Positions 47,801-60,886 of a stretch of DNA of 64,000 nt are shown piece after piece. The position numbers were made by a program, and so were the translations under genes. The stretch lies in contig NW_006763136.1 of the NCBI RefSeq assembly GCF_000264905.1, positions 1,467,485-1,531,484 on the forward strand, written 5' to 3'. How positions within the stretch are numbered: the first letter of the stretch is position 1; every line of letters starts with the position of its first letter. Under the pieces are notes generated by a model, which was given only the letters and a program-made list of their open reading frames with translations, was not told the origin of the DNA and made no database searches. The DNA comes from Stereum hirsutum FP-91666 SS1 (lineage: Eukaryota > Basidiomycota > Agaricomycetes > Russulales > Stereaceae).

Positions 47801-49225
47801 ATGGCTCCAAAACACATAGTTATCGTCGGCGCAGGGATCATCGGATGCACCACGGCGTACTACCTCTCCCGCCACCCGGCAGTAGCCACAAAATCTCAGC
47901 CTTCGGACAGCACCTCCCCGTCGTCGGTAGGACCCACACGGATCACCATCGTCGAGGCATCCAAAGTGGGGCCAGCGCAGGGTGCCTCTGGAAAAGCTGG
48001 AGGTTTGGTCGCGAGGTGGGCAAAACCGGAGGAGCTCGCTCGTTTGAGCTTTGAGGAACATGTTCGGTTGGCGGAGGAGTTTGGTGGCGCGGAGAGGTGG
48101 GGGTGGAGGTTGATAGAGGTTGGAGAGTGGAAGGGCCGTGTGGGTGGAAAGAACGGTATACTAGAGCATGGGTCGGGTGAAGAGGCATCAAAAGAGAAGG
48201 TCCGGAAGGGTCTCCCGTCAGATTTGACGTGGGTGAACGAGCAGTTGACGGACTCGTATACACCGATAGCTGCGAGAGGGGACTCCGCACAAGTTCACCC
48301 GTACTTGTTCACCACTAGTATGCTTGAACTAGCCATCCAGAACGGGGTTGAGTTCATCCGAGGACGGGTGACATCGCTGGAGATGACGTCCGATCGGGTG
48401 ACCGGGGTGCAGTATATCCCAGTATCTGTGGACGGTGATGCTTCTATGGAGGTCGAGGTGAAGACCCTCGAAGCAGACTGTATAATCCTGGCTGCAGGAC
48501 CTTGGTCTCCAACACTCCTCCCTTCATTGCCCATCACGGCCGTGCGAGGACACAGTATCATCATTAGCCCTCCATCACCTCCGGTCTCCGCCGAAATCAC
48601 ACACTCCCCCCATGCGCTCTTCACGTCCATCGCACTCCCTTCACCCACCTCTGATTCTGCACGCCTACAGACAACCACAGTAACACCAGAGATCTACCCC
48701 CGTCCCGACTCGACAATATACGTCTGTGGTCCCGGGGACACACGCGTACCATTGCCCGCCAGCGTCGACGAGGTACTGGTGGACCAGTCCGCCTGTGAAG
48801 ATATATGGAAGTGGGTGGCTGAACCTCGAGATGGCGGAATCATCAGGAGCGACGTGCTCGGTGAAGTGATATCCAGGCAGTGTTGTTATGTTCCGTTCGT
48901 CAAAAGATCGAGTTCGGGGGATGCTCATCCGGAAGGGCCTATCATTGGGACCATTTCAGGCGTCGAGGGTCTTGTCGTCGCCGCTGGTCATAATTTCTGG
49001 GTAAGTACATTTCGTCGACGGGTATGTGCTCTGCTATCCAGATGCTGGGTGACTGAAATTTTGGCCATATTACTGTAGGGCGTAAGTAACGCTCCGGGCA
49101 CGGCGAAGGCGTTGAGCGAATTGATTATGGAGGGTGAGATGAAATGTGGAGACTTGAGCAACCTGAGCCCGCTCAACTTCTTGAAAGATGTACGGACTGA
49201 ACAACAGGAGACAAAGCACTTGTAG
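47801..49225 (+). CDS. DAO-family FAD-dependent oxidoreductase (Tda3-like), intact copy
   Basis: Two exons (47801-49000, 49079-49225) give 448 aa. HIVIVGAGIIGCTTAYYL is the N-terminal Rossmann FAD site; AQGASGKAGGLVARW and CIILAAGPWSPTLLPSLP are DAO-family blocks; GLVVAAGHNFWGVSNAPGTA is the C-terminal FAD-contact region. The family oxidises amino acids or related amines; the closest pattern I know is yeast Tda3, whose substrate is not well defined. There is no signal peptide; the C-terminus KHL is reminiscent of, but not a canonical, peroxisomal SKL. It is the intact paralog of the transposon-split gene (26308-27063 plus 35091-35715) and of fragments at 23.5 and 25.6 kb. Confidence 0.9.
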
Positions 49226-52200
49226 ATTGCTGTGTATAGGACTCAGTGTGAGAGAAGTAGCAGCAAATCGTAGTTAGTAACGACATACCAACAGTAGAGA
49301 TTCCCTTGACGATGTTGCCCAGACATCACCATACCGAACAGGCAGGACCTGCAATGACATTCGTGTTCAAAAGAATAGTCGGACGTCAATACCGTACAAC
49401 TTTACTACAACTTCACACAACTTCACAGAGTTCTTTCGATGTCTTACCTCGCTCAAGACGATGTATCGAGGCGATGTATCACGCGCAAATCGGGATCCTG
49501 AACCACCACAAATCAAGAAGGGGTAAAATCACGCTTCGTGATGTCGGATTCGAAATATACCCTAGCGGACAGGAAAATTACAACTTATTATACATTAACT
49601 TACATATTGCCTCACTCTACTAACACCGCCTCTGAAGAAACCTTGCATCAAGCATGCAATTCCACCTGAAAGACGAAAGAGTCAGTGCATGGAAAACAAC
49701 CCGAGGAGGTAAGGAGGAGGGTGATCAGAGAAGCCAGTGTTTTCTTAGCCCTCGAACCACAACAGTCCCCGAGACCAACCGACCCTCTCCAAGACGGAGA
49801 GAGCCAGCACTACTCCCATCGCGAGACAGAAGCGGCCCCAGAGATAGAGCGATATCGAGTAATCAACGAATGGATGAACTTATTTTCGTCCTTTGGGCAA
49901 CGAGAGCACGGAAGCAGATTGCTCACCTAAAGGTAGTATGGAGGTGTAGACGAATAGCAACCCTAAAGAGACTGGACAGTGGTCAGCTGCTGGAATCGCA
50001 TCGAGTATGAGCACGGAAGTGGGAGAAAAGAATAGAAAAATGAAAGATAAAGACTGCTCCGTTGGTGATGCATGTTGAGAGTATGGTTCACAGGAAACCT
50101 CACCACTCGAAAAAATGGATAATTTTCTTCATCGCAGAAAGTACACAACTGAAAGACACGATCCAATGGGAGAAATATACTCACAATTAAAGACACCTGG
50201 TGCAGAATCTAGCGGAGGAGATGGGAGTCGGGAATTGGGAGTTGAGTCCACGTTGACCAGAAAATAATGGACACGGCACTCTCCGCGGCGGAGCTCTATT
50301 TTTGAGCTCAGCTGTACAGCTCAAAAAGACGTTCACGCAGCCACCGACGCGTCTGTCTTTTTTCTCTTGCTCTTCTCCGGTTGTCTTCACGAACAACAAC
50401 GACGTCGTTGGTGCATGGTTGCCGGATGAACTCAGGTGAGGATCTGTCTTTGATGTCGTTGATGCCCCTACCGGCAGTCTTTTGTGATGATTTTAACTAT
50501 TCAGTTCTGCTTCCGAAGAGAGAGCAATCTCTTTGTGGATACCCATCTTACCAAAAATACCATTTCTGACCATCTCCCTTCGTTCGCTTCGTCTTGATAT
50601 TGACGTATGCTAATCAGTCTTCCTACGATATAGGTCGTTCGTATCTATGCATAGGGCGCTGCCGAGTGAGCAACAGGTGAGCTCGAGTTTTCTCTTTCAA
50701 CACCTCCCTACGATGTTCTTTCATTATACAAGCATATGTCCTATTTGCCTTGAGGACAACATATTTGTGTCTGAGGGTCCTCCTCCACTCCCTCTTGTTT
50801 CGAAGATCATACTGACAAACATCACCTAGGTAGGAACGGTCATCGGTGGTCGTGTTCATTGCATACTGCCTAGCGACATCAAACTTGACGGTCAGCCCGT
50901 AACCTTTTCTGCCAACTTCTTCAGCTTGCGTCGTACAGTTTTCGCGAATTTCTGTTCTTCCCTAGAACAGTCAAGGGACGGTCGTTGTGGGCTATGGTAA
51001 TTACGTACTGAAAGCTTCCGTCCAAGACGACTACGACGCGTCTCAACCTCTACTTCATCATTCCAGTAGCTTTGATGTCTTTCCGGTGGGTATCCAAAAT
51101 TGATCTGTCTTGAATGTCTGCTCGTCATTGTTCGCTGTTGGAGAAGATCTTCCTGCGTCGACATGGGCTATGCGGTCATGTCAGTCGACAGTGCTATTTC
51201 GCTGCTCTGGGTGGACTTACTGGAAGCACGGTCATGAATTCCCCTCCATCGTGGGTATAGTACGTCGACTGCCGATATGGGCCCCTGTGCATCCGCTAGG
51301 GGTGAAGATATTGAGCGCGGGCGTCGCGACGCTCACTTCGAGGCAAGAACCGACGTGAGGAATGGGAGACAAGTGAGCGTTATCCAGCCCTGTCAGGATA
51401 GCCGTCCATAGTTGGCTTTCCATATATACGGTTGCATTACCAATTGCTGTACCTCAAATTGCATGCGATTTAATTATGTTACGGTGCAATCGTGCTTTGC
51501 CTCTTCCTCGACGACGATAGATCTTCTGTACATCAACCATCAAACATGCGTACTTCCGGAACGACTTCCTCGGAGTGCATGTGTGAACACGAACGCCCAT
51601 ACGCCACCGGAATCGGCTCGATTGTCCTCCATGGGTCAAAACTCTATCCCACCTACATCAGAACGTCGCAGAGATCCCATCCACGCCTGCTTGCTGGCCG
51701 CTTCTCGAGAATCGGTGGGACGCCAGTGGTTACTGCCGTTCCCTCTCTGGGGACACGGTTCGGTCGGCGCTGTTTGGTTTGCTCATCTCACGTCCTCAAA
51801 GCCTCACGCCGCTGCTCGTTGACCGTGTCCCTTCAAGACTCGTACATTCGCTGGCCCTGGTTGTCAACCTGTATTTGGGTCTCTTAGTCCCTGGGGCACG
51901 ATCAACCTCGTTGGTCTACGGAACAGATAGTGCCCGGATGGCACAGGAGGATTACTATCCGCAGTGAGCAAGTTGCCATACGTTCGCATGCTGTATCCAG
52001 AGAGAAGGCTCACCCAACCCCTTTCGTTATGTCCCCCGTTGAAGCCAACACATCTCTCAACTCAGCTTTCATTATTGGTGATGTTGATTGGATGATCAGA
52101 CCATACTTTCTTGGGGTCTCTTTAAAGCGAAGTATCTTCTCACTGGGGGCGCGACTGCCTTGTACTGATCAAACATAGGACCGATGAGCAGTACCTCAGA

Positions 52201-52575
52201 TGATGGGGGCGGTCTGACTGTTCCTCCAATCAGACACCGAGCCCTCAAGGGTCATGATGCTCGTCTTCGCCTGGAGCACCAACCGAATACGAACCACGAT
52301 ACGGTGAACTATGCAGTCGCCGGCCTCGCCCTGACGCGATGGTATAGAATGAACTTGCGCAAGCATTGTCCACCGTATCATCGGTGTGAATTTAGGTTCG
52401 TACCGTGTGGGGATCGGGGTTGGAATTATTGCAGAGTTCGACGTATGATCACGAACTCTAACTCTACAGCCACTGAAACAGATGATGTCGATGTATCGTC
52501 CGAGTTCGCCGTCTGGATCATGCCTAAGATCGTATATCTAATAGGGTGATCCTCTCGAGAAGGTCTACAGTGATA
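49226..52575. other. Gene-free 3.3-kb region
   Basis: No ORF has recognisable motifs. A 90-codon ATG-initiated, strongly charged ORF on the minus strand (51164-50892) is open but unsupported. A perfect hairpin (TTTTTGAGCT ... AGCTCAAAAA) lies near 50300-50327. Sequence composition is mixed and no large repeat was seen. Confidence 0.45.
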
Positions 52576-55306
52576 TTAGTCAGAAAGGACAATTATCTCG
52601 ACATCGTCGTCCCCTTTCGTATGTGTGGCGCCTCGCGAACTCGCAGGTTGTGTGGATCCCAACATCGGCGAAGGGTCCGGAGAAGAAACCGACAAAGCTG
52701 ACATACTCCTCTCCAAATAGGCGACACCTCCACCATTGTGTCGATGAGGGCCGTCGATCTCGTCGGATGGAGCTCTGGATAGATGTCGGGAACGCAGAGG
52801 CGGGACGGGTCGATCCTGATCCTCAGAAGCCCTCAACACATTATTGTTCATATCTACGTTCTCATCGCCCGTAGAATCGAAGAAGTCCTCCTCTCCTTCC
52901 AAAAGATCGAGGCGCCTCCGCTTAGCAGGCGAACACGACGCCACGCCAGATTGATCCACAGGGAAGGTTGGCTGTCTCCTCGACGAATCTGAAGAGCCTG
53001 GGAGTTGATGAGGTGTAGTGTCCAGATCGAAGAGGCTGTCCAGCATATCGATATTACTAGTACTTTCTCCATCCGTGGCGTGCACACCGCCGAGGAAGAG
53101 ATGTGGATGAGACCGATTCTTGACCATCTGACGGTTCTTGCCAACTTTTTCCCGCGGAGCTGCCGAGATGTTGCTGGAAGACGCTGTGTTTCGTCCTCGG
53201 GCACGTGGGGGAGCGCGCTGTTGAGAATCGCGAGCCTGTAGAAGGTCGCCGCCGAAGCCCATTGCGAAAGCATCATCTTCCTCTACAGTCGCTAGCTCAT
53301 CGGCCATCATGTCGTCACGTTGGGATCGTAGCGGGCCAGCTTTTGAGATGAAAGGAAGATTCGGAAGACTCGATGACTTCTTGCTCAAGGGTGGGTCTCG
53401 AAGATGGATGGCAGATATCTGGTCTGAATCGCCACCATAAAGATGCCTGAACTTCGTCGAAGCAGTGCGGGAAGGGCCTGCGCTGGGCTGTGGTAAGGGA
53501 GGCTTGCTGCGGGACTTGACAGACCTGTTCACCGCCTTGGATTGAGGTCGAACAGGGGCTGGCGGTGCATTGTCATCAGAGCCAGAGTCTGCGCTGATCA
53601 CGTTCAAGTCGAAGAACTCCTCGGCGTCGTCGGCATCCGCAACGTTCGCGGTGGTATAGTATGCCCGTTTGGTCTTGGTGCTCATGCCCGTTGCCCTTGG
53701 TCGCTTTTTGGCCTTTTCACTGGGATGGACCGTTTTTAGAGGGCGACCTGATAGAGAGAGATATCATGTGAGCCATCTTGTCCTGACTTAGCGTGTAACG
53801 AGGGGAACTATCGTGTTTACCTTTTCTTGGAATGACTTCTTCACTCGTTGGTCTCATGGCGTTGTCGTCCGTACGTCTCGTCTTCTGCTTCGTGGCTACT
53901 TCGACGACTTTATCCTGTGCCTGCAGAGGGTCCAGAGCGTCGACCGCGGCCATAACGTTTTCCTCACCTGCGCTGGACAGTTCACCGGTGTCTTCGTCGT
54001 CTTCGTCTTCGTCCTCTTGTAGCGCTTTCCCTGCATACCTCCTAAAGCAACCCTTGACAACGTCTCCCCAGAGAACATATGACCGGCAGTTCGGGCAACT
54101 GCCGCCGCGGGGAATAATGGTCGTACCTTGCTTTTCTCGCTCTAGAAAGAACCGAGAGAGGCATCGAAGGTGAGAGACTGCCTGACAGCCGTTCGTAGGA
54201 CATAGTGAAGTAGTCAAAGACTCCTGGCGGTTCATTCAATCAAAATGTGAGGATCACTCCTGCGCTTCCCGGGATCCGCCATACGTATGACTCACCTTGG
54301 CGGAAATGTCCAACCTTTCATGGCAGACCGAGCATTCCAGGCCACTTCCCGCATTGTGAAGTAGAGTCTGCCACTTGGTCAGATGCGCCGTAGTGAATTG
54401 GTCTAGAAGGATGAAGCTTTCAGCAAAGGGAAGGATCGCCACCAAAAATAACAAGCTTCGTACCATCAGATACATCAACAGGTCCAATGCGTTCTGTGTT
54501 TGTTTTCCCGGACTTACCATCCACGCCTTCATATTCGATGCAGTATGTAAAGCCTCGAGGCAGAGGAAACTTAACGTCTGCGGCCTTAGACACATCTTCC
54601 CATATTTTCTCCGCCTCCTCCGTGAAGATCTTCACATGAAGTGGCCACACGTTATAAGGATGATACGACAGCATCGTACGAGCAACACTTTTAGATGGAT
54701 TTCCCACAGGAAGCGGCAATGAGGCATTGTTGGGAACATGATGATGCAGGAAGAGAGTACCCACAGGATGTTCCGTTTCATGCCGGTTCCTCGTTTGAAG
54801 AGAGCGCTCCCAGCATCATCACGCAGGTTTCGAGAGACGTGGGGATGCTGCCAGGCCCATTCGAATTGTAGAGCAGCAAGCTTTGAGGGAAAACCATAGA
54901 CGACCATCTGCATCACCCAAGGGCGCTTGTTTTTCGTTTTCCAAGCCCCTTGAGTGATTTCGCCATTATGCTGACTGTGAAGGGGTCGTATTAGGAGCTG
55001 AAATAGTGGTCCAAATATATGAAGAGAGCTGCAAGACATTACCGTATTCGACGAGGCTGTACGAGACGTGGTGAGCAAACGATGCTGATTACTTATGGAC
55101 ATCAAGGACAGCTCGTACCGGATTGGGGGTGCTTCCTATATATGTACTGAGCAGATGAGTGTGAGTCATGAACATGGTGTTACGGAGTGGATGAATTACA
55201 CGGTGGACCTCGGGATCCAATGTGACTTGAGGAGGTAACAGGAGTAGAAAGTGGGGAACTTGTGGAAAGCTAGTGATGAGCGTGTACTCTTTGTCGGCGT
55301 CACCAT
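52576..55306 (-). CDS. SLX1: SLX1 structure-specific endonuclease subunit with long C-terminal tail
   Basis: Eight exons (55306-55200, 55146-55119, 55056-55043, 54974-54765, 54687-54464, 54402-54296, 54223-53821, 53747-52576) give 754 aa. Residues 20-105 form the GIY-YIG nuclease: [33 protein letters not shown], and catalytic Glu88 in [10 protein letters not shown]. Residues 218-276 are the Slx1 RING/PHD-like zinc domain (CSVC, CPTNGC, HLRC, SCPNC) followed by [11 protein letters not shown]. With Slx4 it resolves branched DNA in recombination and rDNA maintenance. The tail (~300-754) is acidic/Ser-rich, disordered and far longer than in yeasts, ending [11 protein letters not shown], a strong SUMO-interaction motif. 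Exon 3 is only 14 nt but encodes the conserved PRRIR. Confidence 0.92.
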
Positions 55307-55836
55307 CGTGGGCTACAAAGAATCTATAATGTTCCGATTAGCCAGAACCTGTCTCCGTGTAAACCGCAACAAACCACTTGTGGCCAGGGTGTTCGCTACG
55401 AGTCCCTTTGTCGGAATGTGGCGCTACAACCTCAAGTTGTATGTTTCGAGCCAAGTTTGTTTCAAGGACGAGAGAAAGATAGGACGATTATGACACGCGC
55501 ATAAATGTGAGGTCAGTCCGGGTGACAGATAACTCAGCTGGACGCGACAATACGACGGAAAACCTGACTATGCGTGTTTCCAAAAAAATAGAGGGCGAGT
55601 TTGAAAGTGTAGAGACAGATCAGAGCTCGGACGCGACGTGTGGCGACGCGTTTGAAAGCGGCAAGAAAGCGGCATCCCGAACGCGACACCACGAGGACCT
55701 TGCCGGGTTAAAATGTGCCCGTTCCCGGTGCGCGCTTCCCCACACGAGCCTTAGTTCAAGGTGGCCCTCCTTCCTTACCACTATCACCTCTTTCCTATAC
55801 TTCCACGCAGACCACCACTTCGAACCTCGGTTTTCA
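55307..55836. promoter_or_regulatory. Divergent promoter region between SLX1 and the SDR gene
   Basis: These 530 bp separate two divergent starts. No gene is supported; both core promoters should lie here. Confidence 0.45.
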
Positions 55837-57482
55837 ATGTCTGACTGTGAGTGCAATCCATCGAACTGACAGGTTTCCTGGCAAAACAGATCGTATACTC
55901 ATGCTCTACCGTCTGTGCCACATGCATAAGACCCTTCTCTGAGCATACCCAGTCTCTTCAATGTACAAGGCAAAATCGGTGCGTATCTTGAGTATTCCAC
56001 TCAATGGATCATGTTTAACATGTACTCTGTTTGTACAGCTGTAGTCACCGGTGGTGGTAGCGGTATAGGCACGATGATTGCTTCTGCTCTCGTCCTGAAC
56101 GGCGCAAAGGTCTACATTGCCTCTCGGAAAGAAAAGCAGCTGAAAGAGGTACATACATTACTTTATACTGATTGGACGGCTCTAAACCTGTCGTAAGGTC
56201 TCAGATCAGCTGAACAAGGCTGGACCTGGCTCGTGCGACTATTTAGTCGCAGATATCAGTGTAAGTCCTTCCTTTTGGTATCTAACTTCACACGAAACAG
56301 GAGTTGACAAAATCAGCTCAGAGTCAAGCTGGCTGCCAGAAATTGGTGGACGCCATCAAGGCTAAAGAGAGCAAGATTCATATACTAGTCAACAATTCAG
56401 GAGCAACGTGGGGCGCCCCATACGACAAGTAAATATTACATCCTCATGCGTAGACCAGAGCTGCACTCATCCGACATTTTGTTTAGTTTCCCCGAGAAAG
56501 AAGGCTGGGATAAAATTCTTGCGTTGAATGTCAAGTCGATATTTTACCGTAGGTGATACTCGAAATATAAGCCGGTAATATTCCAAGAAGTTCATGTTCT
56601 TGCCTCCGCGTACAGTCACTTCAGGGTGTGTTTCCTCGCCCCTAGTGTGCCGATCGTCCTGCTACTAAAATCGCTCTTAGATTTACAGACCTCCTTGCGA
56701 AGGGTTCCACGAATGCTGATCCTAGAAGAGTCATCAACATTTCCTCGATCGCAGGCCTTTCTCCTGTCGCCGAAGGATCGCGTGTGGCTGCCCCTGGGAC
56801 TGGTCTATGGAGCTGTAAGCTTACATTATCTCTAATAGTCTCAATCTCACGAAAATACGATGCTTTCGTCCAAAAAAACAGACAATACGAGCAAAGCCGC
56901 TGGTAAGCTCTCGATGAATACTCCAATACATTGCTGATCTCGATCCGGAGTCCAGTGAACCACCTCACGTCGCAACTCGCTGTGACTTTGGCTCCCAAGT
57001 ATATCACGTACGTGTTCATCTGATCAGCACTACTCAATTCCATTCGGCTGAAACAATGATGGCAACAGAGTGAACGCCATCCTCCCTGGGTGCATTGTTA
57101 TTTTGATTATTGAAGACGTTGCGACGAGACACTCATAGTCTTATCTCACCTCAGTGTATTCCCCTCAAAGATGACAGCATTCGGCTTCAAAAAGGTCGGA
57201 GGATCTGACAAGATGGCTAGTGGTCATCCGTTCGGTATGACCATTCAAACAATGTAAGGTCACGAACAAGAGCTCAATCACTTATGATAGGTCGAGTGGG
57301 AGAGCCGCGCGACATGGCGGGTGTAGGTGCGTGAAATTGTGCTCTGGCCCTTTTTTATGCTTGTTGAGGCATGACTCCTCTCAGCCCTTTTCCTCACAAG
57401 CCCGGCGGCTGCGTACGTCACCGGAGCCCACATCGTCGTTGATGGAGGAGGATTGGTTTCCGGCGCGAAAGCGCACTTGTGA
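55837..57482 (+). CDS. Short-chain dehydrogenase/reductase (3-oxoacyl-reductase-like)
   Basis: Fourteen exons in phase give 290 aa: 55837-55846, 55931-55978, 56039-56148, 56198-56260, 56301-56428, 56487-56548, 56616-56625, 56681-56814, 56882-56902, 56956-57007, 57069-57089, 57155-57234, 57291-57326, 57385-57482. The cofactor loop is VTGGGSGIG, then ILVNNSGATWG (NNAG variant), catalytic Ser in INISSIAG, YNTSK (Tyr/Lys), and a C-terminal VTGAHIVVDGGG. This is the classical SDR plan, NAD(P)H-dependent, close to rhamnolipid-type 3-oxoacyl reductases; the substrate is open. The first exon carries only 10 coding nt (MSD plus one base) and exon 7 is also 10 nt. Confidence 0.9.
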
Positions 57483-57991
57483 TGACCTCTACTCACGGTC
57501 AGTAGCTGTTTCAGATGTTGCTCGGATGTACTATGGATATAGGATTATGTATCATATGAGCTTCGTGTATGTGCCGCAATGTCAGCGGTAGTCGGTGCCA
57601 AGTAGTTGCTTATTTACGATCGAATCGAAAGACCACTGCAGGTGTCGTTGCAAAGCAATAGGAAACACCCCAGTACGGCAGACGCAAGGGGCCAGGGGTC
57701 TTTCAGTGAGCAGTACGCTGTACTGGCGAGAGTAAAGAGCTTTCAAAGAAATTATCCTTCCAGCAAGGTTGGTGCTGCCGAAGGTAGAGTTCCTCCTGGG
57801 CCAAAGCGCTCAGGGATTGACCCAGAAAGGCAGAGGGTGGCGCAGACAAAGTTGGAATGGCATTTGCCGGATCTGTGTGAAATTTCAGTCGCCACAAATT
57901 ACAGACTTCCTCTTCACCATAAGTACGTCCTTCAGCCTGCAGCAGACTAAGACTAGAGCGTCTGTAACTCTCATTTCTCTCTTAGTACGCC
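57483..57991. other. Intergenic region (tandem genes)
   Basis: About 500 bp holding the SDR 3' end and the DBP4 promoter/leader. No gene or repeat was recognised. Confidence 0.5.
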
Positions 57992-60886
57992 ATGTCATCA
58001 CGACCTGGTCCATCTCAGCCCAAAAAACACCCCCAGAAAAAAGGACAACGGCCCGTCCATGGCTCGAAGGTCAAGAAACTCTCTGAAAAGCAGCAAATCG
58101 AGAACCTCGAGCGAGCCGCACAGGAATTTGTGTGTATACGCTCTTGTCTTGTACCTCATCCATAGCTCATTGACACAGCGCTGAGATCAGGTTCCAGGAA
58201 ATGAATTGAAGGCCTTTGCCGATTTACCTCTTTCCGAGCCCACGAAGCGGGGTAAGACTTCTCGACGTACTGTCTCGAGGGAATATTCAAACTAAGCATC
58301 CTTCGCTTGTATGCAGGACTTAGAAAGGCATTCTTCGTAGACATGACGGATATTCAAGCCAAAAGTCTACCTGTCTCGCTGAAAGGCAAAGACGTACTCG
58401 GGGCAGCTCGTACAGGAAGCGGCAAAACGCTTGCTTTTCTCATACCTGTTCTCGAAATTCTCTACCGACGGAAGTGGGGTCCCCAGGATGGTCTGGGAGC
58501 TTTGATCATATCCCCAACCCGAGAACTGGTGCGTCTTGTCCACTTCTTACTCACACTGGCCGATTTTTGACAGTCTCTGGACAGGCCGTGCAAATTTTCG
58601 AAGTACTTCGTTCGATAGGAGGCTATCACAGTTTCTCTGCCGGTCTCGTTATTGGTGGAAAGAACCTGAAGGATGAGCGAGATCGCCTATCACGGATGAA
58701 CATCCTTGTTGCAACACCTGGACGGTTGCTCCAGCATATGGACCAGACTGTAGGCTTTGAGAGTGACAACCTTCAGCTGTTAGGTGCGTGCCCCCCTTTG
58801 GTTCGGATCACATCATATCACTTATACCCTTGACTCCAGTTCTCGATGAAGCAGACCGTATTCTTGACATGGGTTTCTCCCGTACCCTTACCGCCCTCCT
58901 CTCCCACCTCCCGAAATCCCGTCAAACCCTCCTCTTCTCCGCCACCCAAACCAAATCCGTCGCCGACCTCGCTCGTCTTTCTCTCAAGGACCCCGTCTTC
59001 GTCTCTGCCCACTCCCAACCCTCCGACTCCCCGGAAACCGATGCCGCCACGAACGACAAGCACCTTGCCATCCCCAAAGGTCTCGAACAGCACTACATCA
59101 TATCTCCCCTCCCGAAAAAACTCTCCATCCTCTGGTCCTTCATAAAAACGCATCTACAATCCAAAATCCTCGTCTTCATGTCCTCGTCCAAGCAAGTCCG
59201 CTTCGTTTTCGAGACTTTCAAGCGTATGCACCCCGGTGTTCCGCTCCTCCACCTCTACGGCAAACAAAAACAAATGACACGCCTGCAGACGTTCAATCGA
59301 TTCACGACCATGCAGCACGCGGTACTCTTCGCTACGGATATCGCAGCGAGAGGTCTAGATTTCCCGAGCGTGAATTGGGTGGTGCAGGTGGATGCGCCCG
59401 AGGATGCGGAGACGTATGTGCATAGGGTGGGCAGGACGGCGAGGTACGAGAGTAATGGGAAGGCGATGCTGATGCTATGTCCGAGTGAGGAGGAAGGGAT
59501 GATGAAGAGCTTGAAAGAGAAAGGGGTGGAGGTGGCGAAGATCAAGATCAGGGAGAGTAAGACGCAGAGCATTGAGAATATGTTGCAGAACTTGGCGTTC
59601 CAGGAACCGGAGATCAAGTATCTTGCGCAGAGGGTGAGTCTTCTCCTTTCATTTGATGTGCTCGCGCGATCTAACTGCTAAGGGTCTTGACTTTTCTAGG
59701 CGTTCGTCTCATACCTCCGGTCTGTGCATCTGCAGAAGGACAAGGAGGTCTTCAAGGTCACCGAACTACCGGCGGAAGAATTCGCCGCTTCACTAGGTCT
59801 TCCTGGAGCACCCAAGATCAAGTTCCTGAGCAAGGAGAAGGCAAAAGAAAAGAAGAATGCGTCACGGGCTGTCGCTGCCCTACAGGCCGAGATCGAGAAA
59901 GAGCAGGGTGGAGCGAAGGCCGAGAGTTCTGAGGAGGGCTCTTCATCCGACGAGGGCGAAGACGGGTCGGAAAATGAGGCTGAGAAGCTAGAACAACCAA
60001 CGGAGTCGAAGGTAACTTACTTTCCGTTTCTCCTATTCTTTTCTGTTATCGCTCACGCCTTCATATTCGCATAGTCAAGCAAAGTGCGCACAAAGTACGA
60101 CCGCATGTTTGAACGGAAAAACCAAAACATCCTCTCCTCGCATTACACCAAACTAGTCGACCACTCCCTCGACCCCACCCTCAACCGCTCCGGCGACGCG
60201 TCCGACTCTGACGACGACTTCATCACCCTCGCCCGCGCGGACCACGCCCTGCCGGGGGACGACGCACTCCCCTCCTCCGAAAACATCTCGAAACGGAAAC
60301 TGAAAGCCGGGACGAGCAAGCGCGCGATGTTGAAGTATAAAGGGGCGCCTACGAAGTTGGTGTTTGATGATGAAGGGAAGCCGCATGAGGTTTATGAGAT
60401 GAAAGATGTGGATGATGTGTTTGGGGAGGGGAAACAGGATGGGGACGTGAAGGAGGCGGGGAAGAAGTTCGTGGAGAGTGAGAGGGGGAGGTTGAGGGAG
60501 GCGGATGTGAGGGATAAGGAGGAGGCGAAGGAGAAGAAGAAGGAGAAGAAGAGGAAAAGGAAGGAGAGAGAACGCGAGGTACGTTTTTCCCTACTTGTAT
60601 TCTTCTCCACGACTCTTCAACTCACGTCTCTTGTTTGCGTGTGTTCCTGTAGGCGGAAGGCGATGGCATGGACGCCCCGGTGCTCGCCCCGGTGGACGAT
60701 GACGACGGATACGTCTCCCCAGATTTCGACCTGCCACCAGCGTCTTCCGAGGACGAAGACGATGCTCCTCCACCACCGAAGCGTAGCAAACATCATCAAA
60801 CACCACAGTCATCAAGACGGGAAGATATATCCACGCTGGAGGATGAAGAAGAGCTGGCTTTGCGGATGTTGCGCGGCGGTCGGTAG
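57992..60886 (+). CDS. DBP4: DEAD-box ATP-dependent RNA helicase Dbp4 (ribosome biogenesis)
   Basis: Eight exons (57992-58129, 58191-58251, 58317-58528, 58585-58783, 58840-59633, 59700-60011, 60075-60578, 60653-60886) give 817 aa. Motifs in order are: Q motif [19 protein letters not shown] (97-104), Ia [63 protein letters not shown]. The C-terminal extension has [18 protein letters not shown], typical of Dbp4/Hca4, then acidic and Lys-rich nucleolar tracts ([17 protein letters not shown]) and an acidic end. In yeast Dbp4 acts in the small-subunit processome and frees U14 snoRNA from pre-rRNA. All catalytic residues are present. Confidence 0.95.

Noticed and set aside
21014..49225. GMC oxidase, DAO oxidases and ABC transporter as a secondary-metabolite cluster
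   Set aside because: No core synthase (NRPS, PKS, terpene cyclase) is present, and the genes are separated by pseudogenes, repeats and unrelated genes.
50299..50327. Perfect 10-bp-stem hairpin resembling a rho-independent terminator
   Set aside because: Such terminators are not used by fungal RNA polymerase II, and no gene ends here.
50892..51164. 90-codon charged minus-strand ORF starting with ATG
   Set aside because: Open by itself but without homologous motifs or context; kept only as a note in the intergenic entry.
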